A stretch of 64,000 nucleotides of DNA from Diplonema papillatum. Lineage: Eukaryota; Euglenozoa; Diplonemea; Diplonemida; Diplonemidae. A program made the position numbers and the translations under genes. The number at the start of each line of letters is the position of its first letter. Position 1 is the first letter of the stretch. Of this stretch, positions 19,731 through 32,450 are shown piece by piece. Location of the stretch: contig JAPJBO010000014.1 of assembly GCA_030068145.1 (NCBI GenBank), positions 62,001 to 126,000 of the forward strand, given 5' to 3'. The notes below the pieces were generated by a model, which worked only from the letters and a program-made list of their open reading frames with translations, did not search any database and was not told the DNA's origin.

Positions 19731-22323
19731 GGTGTGCGTTAAACATCGCTTGACACAGTGACGGTGGTAACCGTCACCACCGGTTTGTAATTTCTTTTGC
19801 AAGTTTTAACGTGTTCGTCAGGCCTTTGACTTCCCTGAGCAACGCACTGTGCTACCAACGGTTAAAAGGGGCAACACCGCCCGATGTTGTCGGAGCATCA
19901 GGCAGCGACGGCAGGAAGAACTCCACCGACAGAGCAGAAAGGAAAACAGATCCACAAAGCCTCGCACGGCACGGCCGCCGATACAAGTAAAACATGAGAA
20001 CGTGGTGATGGTAGGAAGCAGCAGACGATGCGGTAGGTACGGACGCTGCATCCACATGTGAAGACCACGACGCCACAAGAAGAGACTGAGGGCGACGAGA
20101 GCCATGTCAAAGAAAGGCCAGGCAGGAAGGACTCAAGAGTCAGAAAGCAGCCCAAGTGTGGAGAGAAACCCGCTCTGGTAGAGTTGACCTTTGGTTCTCT
20201 CGTCCAAGTCACGAACGAGGCTTGGGCCGGCCTTCATGGCATTCATATGGCAGGGGGCGTGTTTTTACGTTGATTGTCGTTTATCGTCTTCTCCCGGGAC
20301 GAAACGCTGTGATGAAATGGTGAAGTAACACGGTGGCACGACTGCGGGACGAATCACTCTGAGGAAACATCCAGCCCAGGGCTTGCGTGTCTCGCACTTT
20401 TCAGAAGGTCGCTTGAGCAAAAAAGGGATATCCATGAGGCAACGGACGACCACAGGCACGCTTGAATTACGAAGAGCGACAAAAACGGAAGAAGAGATAA
20501 GGCATCGAAACGCAAAGGAAGGCGGGTTGGGGAGGAGGAGACATAAAGTAAGTCAGCGGCGATGGGATGAGCCGCACACCCGCTCATTGGTGAATACACA
20601 AGGTCAGCGACCTGGTTCAAGAGCGAGCGTAGGAGTCGTGTTCCCATGTTTGTAGCTTTTCCAGCATGTGGGGTGATCCGCTCTACGCGTACCACAAGAG
20701 TTGTTGCGTCAGGGGGGTGTCCTTCTCACGCAAATGAGTACCGTACGGTGACAGCTTTCGGGCCCTTGTTGCACTGGCATTGACAGGGGACTGCCTTCCG
20801 CTGCAGGGAAGATGAAGGCAGGACAAACTTCCATAATCCTGCGAAATTCACAACCAACTCCACTGGGTTGGCAGAGCGGATCTCCCAGGCCTCGTACGTT
20901 TTGTTTTGAGATAACAGCTACATTCCGGTAGCTCGGTGCTCTTTTGACGCCGCCACAGGTCCGAATTTGGCCAGGGTGGGCTGATTGCTGAACGAACCAA
21001 CTCATCTGACCAAACTAATAGTAAGGATTGTTAATCTGACAAAGAATGAGGGCTCCGCAGTATCTTTGTCCGCCTGTTCTAGCGTTTCACGTTGGTCGGG
21101 CAATCACAGGCGAAAACAAAACAATTGGTCGACAACAGTCGACTGTCTTTTGTTGTTCACCTGCCTGCGCACGAAGAAAACTCGGAAGCACGGTGCTCAT
21201 TTAGACGGAGACTGAAAGGAGGAGAACAAAACCACAAATTGGTTTCGTGGAACCGCTTTTGCACCCGGCAGATTCCCCGGGCGTCGTGTCGCAGCATACC
21301 TTTTTTGTATTCGTGTGGGACTTTTTGCAGCAGTGGGGGGAGTCATCGGCATGCCGAACAGTGCCACACTATGCCAGCCTGTAGTCAAGTGCCTTTCACT
21401 TGTGATCCACAACTGGCGGCCTCGAGCATTTTCCACCGTCGCGGGTGATGCATAAATCGAAAGTAGAAAGGTCAGGCAGCGATTCGGTGTGTTTGTGCGA
21501 GGGGTGAAGTTACGATGTTTTCGGGATAGCGACGGGGTTATTCAACCTGTAACGAGTGTTAGGTATTCGTCGGATATATGAATCTTCTAAGATCTGCGAT
21601 CTTATACGACAAAAATTATTGCTCTCGGATTGACATTCGATCGCTCAAGGCGGTTGAATGTGGACACTGGTCGAATTCGACCGGGCAAAAAAAAATTAGA
21701 AAAATCTGCCGTGCGTAGTGCCACACAGTAGAACATGGTGGGGAAAACTTAAAGCTTTGACAAAAGCCAAGGTCACAGAGGCAAGGGCATTCCCAACTCC
21801 ACTCGCCAACTCCTGGATTGCAGTATGTTCGGCTGCAGCCAGAATACAGAGACTACTGGGGTCTACAACAAGGTGGCGAAGCAGCAGCACACCCACGAAG
21901 GTCGCATGCCAAGGTCACAGCAGTCATAATGGGGCCCACCTACAAAACCAAAACAGTGTTCCATTCCCTCGGGCATCTGAAGACTCCACTGCAACCCCGA
22001 AACTCGTCACTCTGGGCCCATCTTTTGTATGATGGACGATGTGAAAGTGAAACTGAGTTGTCACCTGTTCATGACACTAATGATTCACAAGCGAAGCTAC
22101 TGGAAAAAGTCGTATTAAGCCGTCCTACTACTGATGCACGACAGTGTACTAACTTTGTGAGACTGCCCGTTTCAGCTAAAACCCAGAGTTTCAAGCGAAC
22201 TTTTACTCTAAAACACCACATGTTGTTTTCCCACGCGTAGCGTGGGAAATTTCTTTCTGGCATAGATGGGTTTTGACCTGTATTTGCCAGTGCAAAAAAA
22301 AAGTTGTGGCAAATTCCTGTCCA

Positions 22324-22469
22324 GTAGTAGTAGTGTGTGTCGTCTGCCGAAGCAGCCGGAGACAGCAGGCGCAGGGGGCAGGTCTTGCTTTACAATTCTC
22401 TTCTTCATGGAGACCCGCCCCCGGCAATCCCGACTGTCCAATCACTGTCGAGAAAGGTTTGTGCCCTAT
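22324..22469. repeat. GTA-headed repeat module, copy 1 of 3
   Basis: A GTA run, then gtcgtctgccgaagcagccg, then about 70 bp ending in gagaaaggtttgtgccctat. Copy 2 (22785-22909) lacks a 24 bp internal stretch. Copy 3 (23001-23044) keeps only the head. Each copy is near a run of 9-13 A. Confidence 0.85.
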
Positions 22470-22784
22470 AGTGATCAGGTGGTTGACCGCCTGGAGGCCC
22501 CCACGAAGCCTTATACACAACACCGCTCTACAACACGTGGATGCAGCCCTGCTTAGGTGTGCACTCAGCCATCACAAGGCCTCAGATCTCGCTACTTGAC
22601 CTGACACAGCTGCCACCCAGAAGGCCGCAGCAGGAACCTTCGCAATGAAGGCACGCGCGGCTGAGTGTATATAGGCGATCCATACAACAGCTGCATCAGA
22701 CGCAGCTTGATCCGAGAGCTCGCTAGGGGAGGTGACGCTGCTCACCTGCCAGTCTCACAACTGACTGCTGCCCAAATACCTGTC

Positions 22785-22909
22785 GTAGTAGTAGTAGTAT
22801 GTGTCGTCTGCCGAAGCAGCCGGAGACAGCAGGCGCAGGGGGCAGGTCTTGCTTTACAATTCTCTTCTTCATGGAGACCAATCACTGTCGAGAAAGGTTT
22901 GTGCCCTAT
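22785..22909. repeat. GTA-headed repeat module, copy 2 of 3
   Basis: Near-identical to copy 1 apart from the 24 bp deletion after the gagacc block. Confidence 0.85.
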
Positions 22910-23000
22910 TTCCTGCCCAAAAAAAAAAAGTTTTTTCGGAAAGTGACTTGACCGGTCGATCGGTCGAGTCTGACTGCACTGACAGCGGTTGCTAGTACTA

Positions 23001-23044
23001 GTAGTAGTATGTGTCGTCTGCCGAAGCAGCCGCAGACAGCAGGT
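23001..23044. repeat. GTA-headed repeat module, copy 3 of 3 (truncated)
   Basis: Retains the GTA run and the gtcgtctgccgaagcagccg core with one substitution downstream, then diverges into an A13 tract. Confidence 0.8.
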
Positions 23045-24950
23045 GCTAAGAAAAAAAAAAAAACAGAGGGGGCAATCCTGCACGGGCGGTGGCTGCGCGG
23101 ACGTGTGTTCGCCGTGTCCCAAAGTGTCACCGGAGTCCGCACCTGGACTCACTTTTGTACTGCTAGGCGCACATAAGGAACTTTTCGCGTAGATTCGTTC
23201 AACGGTAGAAGAGTTTCGAAAAGTGTGTGGAATAGAGACAACAACTTGCTTGAGTAGTTCGATGCTACAGAAAGAAGGATACAACGGCAGGCTGTGCGGA
23301 TCACGTAAGAGAAAGTAAAATGAAAGCGGGGGAGTTCGCCGTTTCAGCGTTTTTTTTTTTTTCTGTGTGAACTTGCAACCACCACGAGCACGACAGCCAG
23401 CGACCTTCAAGCCGCGATTCCGGCACGAAACGAGGCGTCGGCCAGCACCAGACACGACAAAGCTCGCACAAGACTGATCTTCGGAGTGACTTGTGTTTGA
23501 GAATGGTTGACGCTTGGTGGGTCGTCTTTGAGTGCCGATTCACGACAGCTTGGAGGAACGCTCAAGCGAGGAATCTGATTTCGATTCTGACTACAAACTT
23601 GAAACTAGCTGTCAGCAACGTATGCAACCGCCACGAGTTGCACCCGTCCGGTGTCACTAAACGAAAGGTTGGCGCATTGCGGTATCCGCTGCCATGCCGA
23701 TGATTCTCCATGTGTTCTATTCTGTAGAACCTAAGAAGTACCGCTCAACAATTTACCGGCTCGTTCGTCTGGGGCTGCAAATTGCTTGCCTTCTGATTAT
23801 TGTCAATTGTTCCTATTGCCACGGCCAGGCTTGACCGCATAGTCAAGAAACTGTCCGAAACACTTTTGTTTCTTTCGTGAGCTGCCGAAGCACTGATACT
23901 GAGTTGTGCCCGTTCAGAGCCAGCACAGACTACCTCATTTTGTATTTGGCAGTTTGACCTGGGGTAGTGAACACCGGGCTAGTGGAATCCATCTTGAACA
24001 TTGCGCTCGATCGCATGTCTCGTAGACTTTGTTCTTCTGAATCAAAGAACCGGGGCGGACGAACTCGTTTGGACAATCTGTATTGATAAGCGCGCATACG
24101 CACTCTCTGCCGGAAATACGTTCCATGGTCTCACCTTTGTCTCTTAGCTGCATAGAACCGCCAAGTGCTGTGTTTCACGACTGATAACGGTCGATCAGGT
24201 CGATACTGTGGCAGGGACCAATGACAGTTCAGTGCAAGGCAACATATACGATACTGAACACCGACGCAGCGAGCTTGAGGTTGTGTGACACCAATGCCGG
24301 TGAACTACGGACGATCGCTTGAGCAACACTCTGAGATTCGTGCGTAAGGAAAGTGTGCCAGCATATAGCCGTGAATTCGGAACGTGCGCTTTCGACACAA
24401 AACGCCTGGAGATTTTAAATTGTTTGACCTTCTTTTACCAATTCGCTGCCCCTCGCAAATTCGCCAATCCGTCGACAATCATCACGGCATTGCTGTCCAC
24501 GTACAAACAAACAAAGAACCTTTCTTGGTGTTGTTCGAAGCTTCTCTCTCACGTTTTGGACACTTCTGCGAGGGGGAAGGAGGCGACTTTTCTTGACAAA
24601 AGAGTGATTGAATTTTTCTTAGGTTTCTGGTGGCGTCTTAATGATACGGTTTTGTCGATAAGGGGTCACGCTAATCCTGAGCTGGTTTCTGCGAGTCCTC
24701 TCGCTTGGGCTTGGGTTACTTCTTGAATGTTGGTCGCCATTCCGGAACCTTGATTTGGTCGAGCGACAACGTAAGCCACGATTAAGTGAACTGGCTGCTT
24801 CCATACCCGGTTGTCACACGCAGCCTGTAGCATCCATCGTCCAACTTATTCAAGAGGCTCGCAGTTTCTTCAAACTGTGAGATTCCGACCGCTGTTCGCT
24901 GCCTGGTGGGTGAGATGCGTTTTATGCCCGAATGTTCTGGATGCCGTTTT

Positions 24951-25006
24951 TTTTTTTTTTTTTGAATCATCCATATCATGGACCAAATGATTCAAAAAAA
25001 AAAAAA
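24951..25006. repeat. Perfect 20 bp inverted repeat, T13GAATCAT / ATGATTCA13
   Basis: Left arm 24951-24970, right arm 24987-25006, 16 nt loop. Non-A/T bases pair too, so this is more than two opposed homopolymers. Confidence 0.9.
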
Positions 25007-26084
25007 CTCTCTGCACTGGAGTCAAGGTGTCGAAAGACACGCACCGAAAATACAAGGCTGAGGAGCTGGCGCACCTGGCGCCAGTGCCAACAGGCTGCAT
25101 CAGGGGTCCAAAACCTTTGAGCAATTAAATGATGAGCCTTTCGGTTCTTCTCTTTTCTTTTCCTTGCCATCTGGGCTCATGGCTTGCCGACCGTCGTTCT
25201 TCTACAACACGGCTTCTCGCACGTGGGGGGGGCGGGTTACTAGCGATGGCATTGTCCGGATTGGTATCCCTTGATTGTGGGAATGATATGGAACACAAAA
25301 TTGGCTTGACAAAACGAATAGTGATGGTAGCTGTGCGAAAAAAAGAAAGAAGAAAACGTCGGGTCGAAGGTCAAGTGACGCCGCATAATCGATTGGCACA
25401 ACGGTTTGTTTTGTCTCTCCTTGCTCTTTCAGTGCGGGCTTCTTTCTCAGTTGGAACTAAAAAGAGGCTTGTGCTGGCACTCCTACTTGGTTCATGCTGG
25501 GGTTCTTCATTCTTCTTCCCGCCAAAGAAATCTGCCCCAAGAACCGTTTCTGACTCTCCCTTGAGACGCTGTCAGAGTTGGCGCCTGCTTGCTTGTTTGT
25601 TTGGTTCGTCTGTTTCTTTCCATTTTTTGCGCAAGGGTTGGGCTGCTTTTTGTAGGGTGTCGATGAGGGCACAACACACTCTTTGTTGCCAAAAAAAAAA
25701 TCTCGGTTGCCGAATGGCTGATTTCTGGAGGGGCATTGGACAGCAGCTGCCAGATAACAGACGGCAACTGCCAACTGCCAGTCTCGGGCGGTGACGCAAA
25801 AGAGGAAACGGCACCATCACGGGTTTGCGGGATCTATCGATACCTTCAAAAACGCAGACGGAACGCCGGAAAGTCGGAGCCATGGTCGAACGAGGAAAGG
25901 GAAATAATAAACACAAGCACATTGGTAGAGATTCTAAACATTTCGCGCAGCCCCGAAAAGTAGAACAGGGCTTCAGAACGACACAGGGTGCGGATGTTTT
26001 GGGTTCGGAGTGCTGCAGACGCTCTATGAGTGATTTTTGCAGCACAGCTTATTTTGTCGTACAGCAGAAGAAAGGGACGGAATG

Positions 26085-26395
26085 GGTGTCACTTTCACCA
26101 GTCGGTTTGAGTTTCGAACATGCTGCCTTTGAGCCCGGTGACTCTTCTCGTACTGTCGGTGGGGAACCTTTGGGGTGCGGATAGCAATCGGCTAAAGACT
26201 TCTTGCTAACTGCACGGTTTCGGCCCGGTTGGTCCAGCTGAGTGTCTTTGTGCCGAATCTCACCCGAGTACGGGCAAGCTCTTTGTGTTATGAAGCTGGC
26301 CTGTAGACTGCTGTTCCGCTCCAAGGGGGCCACAACGAGTCCTGTCCTAGTGAACTGCAATGCTGATCTCTGCCCGTGCGTGTGTGTGAGTATCA
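26085..26395. repeat. Diverged dispersed repeat, copy 2
   Basis: Same block order as 17490-18120, with shorter spacing. Confidence 0.6.
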
Positions 26396-27063
26396 TTCTG
26401 AGTGTCCGTGTCAGCAGGCGTTTAGCACCGCTAGACGTGTGCACGGTAGTGAAAGTAGGCCTGTGGGTGGCTGCCATGCTGAGCAAACACTGACTTCATG
26501 AAACATGACTAGTGCGTGCGAATTCACCACCACTGAAACTACTCTACTGAAAAAGTAATAGAATATGAGTGCCGAAAAAAACAACACTTGCTTCGGGACA
26601 AGCCGTTAACTTCTTTGTTGTTTGGCCACGAGGACTCGACAGTGTCAAGCTCGGTGTTCTCTAGTTGTGTCAGTAATTGTTGAGTGCAACTTCCCCTATC
26701 AGGAAAGCATTTTAAGGGTCGCCTCATGTAAAAAAAATAGAGAGATGATTGCATCAGTCGGGACGGATGTGATGCCTGTTAAATGCTCGTGCCTTCGGTC
26801 AAGCGACCGCACATTAACCGCCTCAAGCGTACTCTGACGAGGAAAACGAAAAGCGACGGGAGAAAATGGTCCTTCCGTTGATGCTGAGTGTTTGAAGGGG
26901 CCCGTCATGAGGCACGCTCATCTGCTTCGCGAGTACACTGTACGCCCGTCATCACGCCGAGAGCTATTCGACGGACTTGGCAGCTGCTAAAAAGCCCAGT
27001 GGCGGACGAGAACCCGTGATCATCAGATCCCATCACTCATTCTCACCGCGGACCGGGCTGTGA

Positions 27064-29478
27064 CTACCAAACGAACTGCACGTCCGCGAAGTCAGAGGCG
27101 CAGAGTGGCGGTGTATGAGCGCGCGCCCGGATGATCGTGGCTTCGAGGTCGATGGGTGTCCCGCATGTGTCGAACGAGAACCTGCGAGGGTCCTTTTTAG
27201 GCGAGGGGGTGTCCTGCGGTGCCGAAGGGTGTTGTTGCTTGAGTTCGTGGTTTTTTTGGGTGCAGAGCTGCTCGCTTCTCCGCTTGCCAGCTGGAGACGC
27301 AACGTGGAACTGCGAATCGGAAGAAGGCGGCGCAGACAGACTCCGCACCCGCTCCGACTCACCAGGGTCTTCGGGAGGTTCGCAAGGGGACCTCACATTG
27401 CCTTCGTCGCTGTCGCTCGGCTCAGGATCGAATGGGTCAGACGCAAGTGGGTCGATCGTTGCGATGTATTCCAATGCGGAGAAAAACACTGTCAAGTAGT
27501 ACGCGTGCTCGTCTGAAGTCGTCCCGTCACTCAGCACCGAGATGTACTCTGCTTCCACAAACGGGTCCTCCAGCTTGCACCGCGCAATGCAGTACAGGAA
27601 AATGGGGAGGATATCGTCGAGCGACATGTCAGTAGCCGCCTTCGTCTGCGAGTCGACCGATGACACGATGCAAATCTGACGGACCATGACGAGGATGCAC
27701 TCCATTTTCTCGACTGGAAGCCGCTTCTGGCTCATCTTGTTAAGCTCCCGCACGGCGTCTGCCCATCCGCAATTGTGTAGCTTCCTGGGGATTCCGAAGT
27801 AGGCGGGCGGCTTGTGTCGTACGAGGGCTAGCTTCCGTCGCACTTCTTTGCTCTTTTCAGCCACCGACGGGTCCGACTCGACGACTGTACGCAGCTTGTC
27901 GTGCAGATCCTTCAGCAAGAACTTTTGCAGGCAGATGTCGACGGACCGGGCGACCTCGTCGTCTGTGCCCGCGCCCCCGTCTCGCCACGGTTTTTTGAAC
28001 ACCTTCTCTTCGACGAACATCATGCGTTTACGCTTCGCCAATTTACTGCGAAGGCCGCCCGGCACCGAAGAGCTGGTCAGGTCTGGAGACACGGTCAGCT
28101 GTGCGCTGCTTGTAAGCGGTGGGTACGACCCCGGGACGCTCGGTTGGATGATAAATGGCCCGGATCGCCGAGAAAAGCTGCCGTCCTGCAGCATCAGCGA
28201 TCCGTCTCCTGGGGAGCTCACAACCGAGTCGGGGAACGTGAAGTTGCACGCCTCGGAGAAAAACGCCTGCAGCTGGACCTTCAGCTCCTGCAGCCAGTAC
28301 CGGACCTCTGCCAGCAGCGCAGTGCCCGTCGGCTTGCCGAATCCGAAGAATTGTGAAGGCTTCAGGAGTTGCTCCGTTTTCGATTTGACTTGAGCGGCAT
28401 GTTTGCCTTCGTCTGACTTCGTGTCCATGACCAGCTCCGTGATTTGGAGCTCGAGCATGCTCTCTTGCTGCCGGGCCAGCAGATTGTGCTGTAGGTCGAC
28501 CGCGATCGGTACCTTGTTGCTGCGAAATGCCTCAGACAGGTGTGCCTTCAGGGACTCCTTGCTCCGTGGGTCGGACGAGATGCGGCGGGCGATGAACATT
28601 TTGAACCGTTCACGTGATTCGATGGCCTTCAGCCGCTCGTTGATCTCCCAACAAATCCGGACCGCGGACTCCGTCTTGTAGTGGTAGTCGTGGTCATTGT
28701 TGAAGCACAGCACGAAGTACCTTTGGTTGACTAGTTTGACCGCGTCTACGTCGGTGTACGTGTGGAACTTCGAAACCTTTCCGGTGTACACGTTCACGTT
28801 TTCAACGCCGATTTCCGTGAGGCGAAGGAGGCGATCCTGCTTCAGCCACCGTCTGCTGTGGTGCCATTTCGTGACCTTGAACTCTACGTTCGGGAATACA
28901 ACTTTTGCGAGAAGGGGGGTATTCGGGACTGGTTTCGTCGGAGGCACAAGGCCGCTGCCATTATGCCACGGTCTCGGACCGATCGGGATGTTTCCTGAGA
29001 AGTGGCTTCTCCCTCGGTCTCGCAGGTCGTTTGCGGTTATCGAGAAAAGCTCAGCGTAAGTTGCGGACAAATTGCCGTTGTTCGAGCTGCTGCCTGTGCA
29101 GGTTCTGTACAACGGTTCGCCATGGGTGTTGCCGCTGCTGGCACAGCGGCGAACGATTGTCAGTGGAGCCAACGGGGCTGATTGTAGTGCGTTCTCACTC
29201 TTCGGAAGCAGCGGACACAGAAGTGCGCCCCTAGGCGGTGGTGTCTTGCAGTGATCCGATGGCGAGCACGCGTCTTCGTAGGGAGTGGTGGTGTTGTCGA
29301 GGTCATCACCGTCGCCTTCGTCTAATGCAAATGAGCACGTCACTATCGAAGTGGCCGCATTGCTCACAACCTCTTGTGTGAGCTCCTGCGTGCTCTCATG
29401 CATGTCTACGCTGTCGAATAACTCGGCGCAGCGGCGATCATCTAAGCTGAGGAATTCTCGTTCTATCATGCGTCGCAC
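27064..29478 (-). CDS. VPS9-domain Rab5-type guanine nucleotide exchange factor
   Basis: Intronless frame of 804 codons. Residues about 190-280 (VVFPNVEFKVTKWHHSRRW...YHYKTESAVRICWEINERL) have the look of a PH-like module of the RME-8 N-terminal type, a tentative reading. Residues about 515-672 form a VPS9 domain: an alpha-helical start (LLKDLHDKLRTVVESDPSV), then the core M-S-L-D-D-I-L-P-I-F-L-Y and the signature A-Y-Y-L-T-V-F-F-S-A-L-E-Y-I. In known VPS9 proteins the Asp of this core and the Tyr-Thr segment contact Rab5-family GTPases and promote GDP release on early endosomes. The N-terminal 180 and C-terminal 130 residues are low complexity, Ser/Pro-rich, with possible phosphosites. No C2H2, RIN or Alsin modules were seen. 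Confidence 0.8.
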   Translation of the reverse strand: MRRMIEREFLSLDDRRCAELFDSVDMHESTQELTQEVVSNAATSIVTCSFALDEGDGDDLDNTTTPYEDACSPSDHCKTPPPRGALLCPLLPKSENALQSAPLAPLTIVRRCASSGNTHGEPLYRTCTGSSSNNGNLSATYAELFSITANDLRDRGRSHFSGNIPIGPRPWHNGSGLVPPTKPVPNTPLLAKVVFPNVEFKVTKWHHSRRWLKQDRLLRLTEIGVENVNVYTGKVSKFHTYTDVDAVKLVNQRYFVLCFNNDHDYHYKTESAVRICWEINERLKAIESRERFKMFIARRISSDPRSKESLKAHLSEAFRSNKVPIAVDLQHNLLARQQESMLELQITELVMDTKSDEGKHAAQVKSKTEQLLKPSQFFGFGKPTGTALLAEVRYWLQELKVQLQAFFSEACNFTFPDSVVSSPGDGSLMLQDGSFSRRSGPFIIQPSVPGSYPPLTSSAQLTVSPDLTSSSVPGGLRSKLAKRKRMMFVEEKVFKKPWRDGGAGTDDEVARSVDICLQKFLLKDLHDKLRTVVESDPSVAEKSKEVRRKLALVRHKPPAYFGIPRKLHNCGWADAVRELNKMSQKRLPVEKMECILVMVRQICIVSSVDSQTKAATDMSLDDILPIFLYCIARCKLEDPFVEAEYISVLSDGTTSDEHAYYLTVFFSALEYIATIDPLASDPFDPEPSDSDEGNVRSPCEPPEDPGESERVRSLSAPPSSDSQFHVASPAGKRRSEQLCTQKNHELKQQHPSAPQDTPSPKKDPRRFSFDTCGTPIDLEATIIRARAHTPPLCASDFADVQFVW

Positions 29479-32042
29479 TTTCTACGGGAGGGGTTGGAGA
29501 GGGAGTCTTCTCGTTGTTCTTTCGAGAGCCGTTCGCCCACTGATAATATTGTTTCCGGCGTTCCGTTTATCGTTTTGTTCTTTGGTATTTCGTTCTCTTC
29601 TTCTTTTCTGCATGTGGTCGGGAGTTGGTAGAAGCAGAATCCCAATCATCGTCGTTTGCGTCCAACACTGACCGACGGCTGGTACCCGCAGGTCACAAGC
29701 CCTGATGAACGACCTCCGCGAATCGCAACGGGAGGTGGCGGCACTCGTGAGCGGACCTTCCTCGTGGAACAGCTGTTGCCCCAGGAGAATTCAAGCCGGT
29801 CCGGTAAGTTCGGATGCCGGATACTCACCGATGCCAGTTCCAGTTCACAGTAAGTGTGTGCGGCCCCCGTTCGCAGTATCAGGGTACTGCATGTGGCCGC
29901 AAAACGACGGGGGTCCACCATGTTGTGCGGCGCGTGTCGCTTCACGTTCTGCATAAATAGTATCGACCAATCCAACAGCACGCAAAGGAAAAGAAACGTC
30001 AAACGATGTCGCAGGGAGATAGGAACGACGCACGTTTTTGCTGACTATGTTTTTTAGTTAGTTTTGGTTGCATTGTTGTGAGTGCATGTCTGAGCAGCCC
30101 CGCAGCTACGTGGCTGGCCAGTGGCTTTACTCTCGTCAACTTTGCTTTTCGAGGGCTTAATACGGTATCGGGAAACTTTTTCCTGATTACTTTGCTTTTC
30201 GAGGGCTTAATACGGTTTCGGGAAACTTTTTCCTGATCGAACGACGTGTCCCACCTCCGTGTTTGGGTAATCTAACACAACAGGCGGACCTTCTCGACGT
30301 ATCGGATTTTTCATAAAATTGAAGAAGGTAAAGGCGCCCTCCCCTGTGTACGTTCCGATGCTCAATTTTTCAATTTCTTTCTTTTTATTTACTCTTCTTT
30401 TGCGCGGCAACGAAATACGTTTGGCTTGTCACGGGCAACAAAGCTAACGGTTTCTCTTCTAAACCTTCTGGTCTTGCCATGCGTGGTGTCAGGGACTGTT
30501 AAAGGGTCTGACAAACCAAGACACCGACATCCTGATTAGATATGGCGAACATCGGAAAGGAAAACTTGGTCCCTTTCGTGTGATCAGTTTGGATTCTAGC
30601 AGAGGGTGCGAGGGTCGCCGCATCCCTGGTGTTCAGTGTCTCAGGGTCTCAGGGGGATGATCCGCCCGCTGAGAGCTTCTTCCTCCTGTTTTCCAAAGAA
30701 TCCGCTGCTGCCTCCCAGGCAAGTCGTGTGGATTATTTCAGACCTGGGACAAGCTTCCTTACGTTACGGTTGCGCTGTCAACTGTAGTCGTGCGGTACTG
30801 TACAGGACAGGGCGCGTTTGCTGTAAAACAAATCATAGAAGTTCGAACTCGAAAAGGAAAGAAAAGAGTCATGAGACAGTCAGGTGACAAGTGTCTCCCA
30901 GCTCCCGCTGATTCGAGAACAGAATCTGGGGAAAACGTGGCGATTCGATGCAGGAGATGGATGGGGGTAGATGGCCCGACCAGCCACACACTAGACGGGT
31001 GTGCATCCCGTCGAGTGGTACAGTTCGAACCTTGCCCCCCCACGGCGGAGGGGCAAAAACGTGTGGAGAATGTGTGGACCGAAAGAACTTTAGGAAGGGC
31101 TAGAGATCGTGCGGCCTAAAGACCGCGGGGAGGCAACTGACAGGGGCATGGGCAAGCGAGCTCCAGCCGTCTCCTTCTTATTGCTGTTGTAGATCTCAAG
31201 TGATGGTTTAAACGACAATCCCAAAGACTATCTGTTTAACATGATGCTGGAGAACCTAATACTAGCCGCACCACCATCAAAAGCGGTGGTTTACCTGCGT
31301 CTTGAATCGCACCTGCCAAGAGTCAGAACTAACTAACTTGTTTTTAGTCATTACTAAATGCAGATGACGAATGGAATGTCTTACGTAGAATCTGAAGAGG
31401 GCATGGACTGTGGCAGAAGTACGATCCTTCGACAAAAACAGCTCTATATTTAACATTTTTTTCACGGCAATCGATTGCGAGTGGCGGCAGTGACATTGTT
31501 ATCGCCGGTAATTCGTCGTCTCGAGAGTTTTACGTTGAAAATGGTGAAAGGAGCTTGGTGTTATTGCACAGTACCTGAGAGGGCACGGATGAGATCGTGG
31601 CTGGCCCTGGAACGCGATACCAGGAGTGTCACTGCTACCTGTAGCATCAGCGTCCTCTGTGGAGCGTCAGCGTTACCTGGAGCTCCAGCGATACTTGGAT
31701 GTGTATTGACACGTCTAATGTACCGTCTACAGTTCAGAGCATCCAGAGAGTCGCCTAACGTTTGTGTGTTGTCTGAAATAGAACGTTTTGAGTATTTCAT
31801 TGGCTTCAAGCCAGCTGCTTCTTATCTGTGGCGTAATCTGATTTTCGGTCGGTGAGACATGAAAATTGGGGGAAACTCGGCATCCTGCATCTGCCTTTAC
31901 GCGATGTTGCCTAGGCACAGGCGTGCGTTGAGCTTTAATAACTGCCAAAAACGCACGCAGTAATGAGGATAGAAGTTGCTCGGCGGCACGACAAATGCTT
32001 GGGAATGTCCATCCTTTCTCAGGCATGTCTTGTAACTCTTGT
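29479..32042. other. Intergenic region, no supported gene
   Basis: Short ORFs only. A 45-codon frame starting at 29705 and ending at a GTAAGT (about 29804) could be a first exon, but nothing downstream supports it. A 50 bp tandem duplication lies at 30139-30238. Confidence 0.45.
30139..30238. repeat. 50 bp tandem duplication
   Basis: Two copies of a 49-50 bp unit beginning actttgcttttcgagggc, differing by one base visible (ggtatcg versus ggtttcg). Confidence 0.95.
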
Positions 32043-32450
32043 TTACTGAAAAAGATGGCGTGTAGGCGGGTCGACGGAGGGCTGCGCATCGACGACGCGG
32101 CGACGCTCGAGAAAGCCTCTACCAACCCGCTGTAGAGTCGGACTTACAATGCGGAGGTATTCAGCCCGCCATCGATCCTCCGGAGCGCAGGACGACGCGA
32201 AGGCGAGAACGTTGCCGATGGACCCGGTCGACGACTGCGAGCCCGACCGGGGGATTGCCGGCGGCTGCAACCACGAGCTCAAGCTGCAAAACTCGATCCG
32301 AGGCGATACAGGCAACCCGGCATCACCGTCTTCGCTGCCTGTTGGACTGAACAGATGGTCCGGCTCTGCGGCTGGTAAGCTGCACTCGCGCAGGCGCCCG
32401 TGCACCGGGATGAACGCCGAGTGCTGTCGATGGTACAAGAGGTCCGTCAT
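32043..32450 (-). CDS. Hypothetical protein
   Basis: 135 codons with even, non-repetitive residue use (RAEYLRIVSPTLQRVGRGFL near the C terminus). It lies just 3' of the APE-type element on the same strand. No domain. It may be a host gene or an exon of one. Confidence 0.35.
   Translation of the reverse strand: MTDLLYHRQHSAFIPVHGRLRECSLPAAEPDHLFSPTGSEDGDAGLPVSPRIEFCSLSSWLQPPAIPRSGSQSSTGSIGNVLAFASSCAPEDRWRAEYLRIVSPTLQRVGRGFLERRRVVDAQPSVDPPTRHLFQ

Larger units (their letters stand above)
19731..27063. other. 7.3 kb gene-poor region
   Basis: No ORF here has convincing coding character or a domain, including the 221-codon frame at 25129. The region holds three copies of a short repeat module (22.3-23.05 kb), a 14 bp palindrome (21669-21682), a long A/T hairpin (24951-25006) and copy 2 of the 17.5 kb dispersed repeat. 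Confidence 0.5.

Noticed and set aside
25129-25794. 221-codon plus-strand ORF
   Set aside because: Biased Ser/Leu/Arg composition, overlaps opposing ORFs, no domain, no splice context.
30960-31040. Possible tRNA (ttcgaacc T-loop-like word)
   Set aside because: No acceptor stem or anticodon arm could be paired around it.
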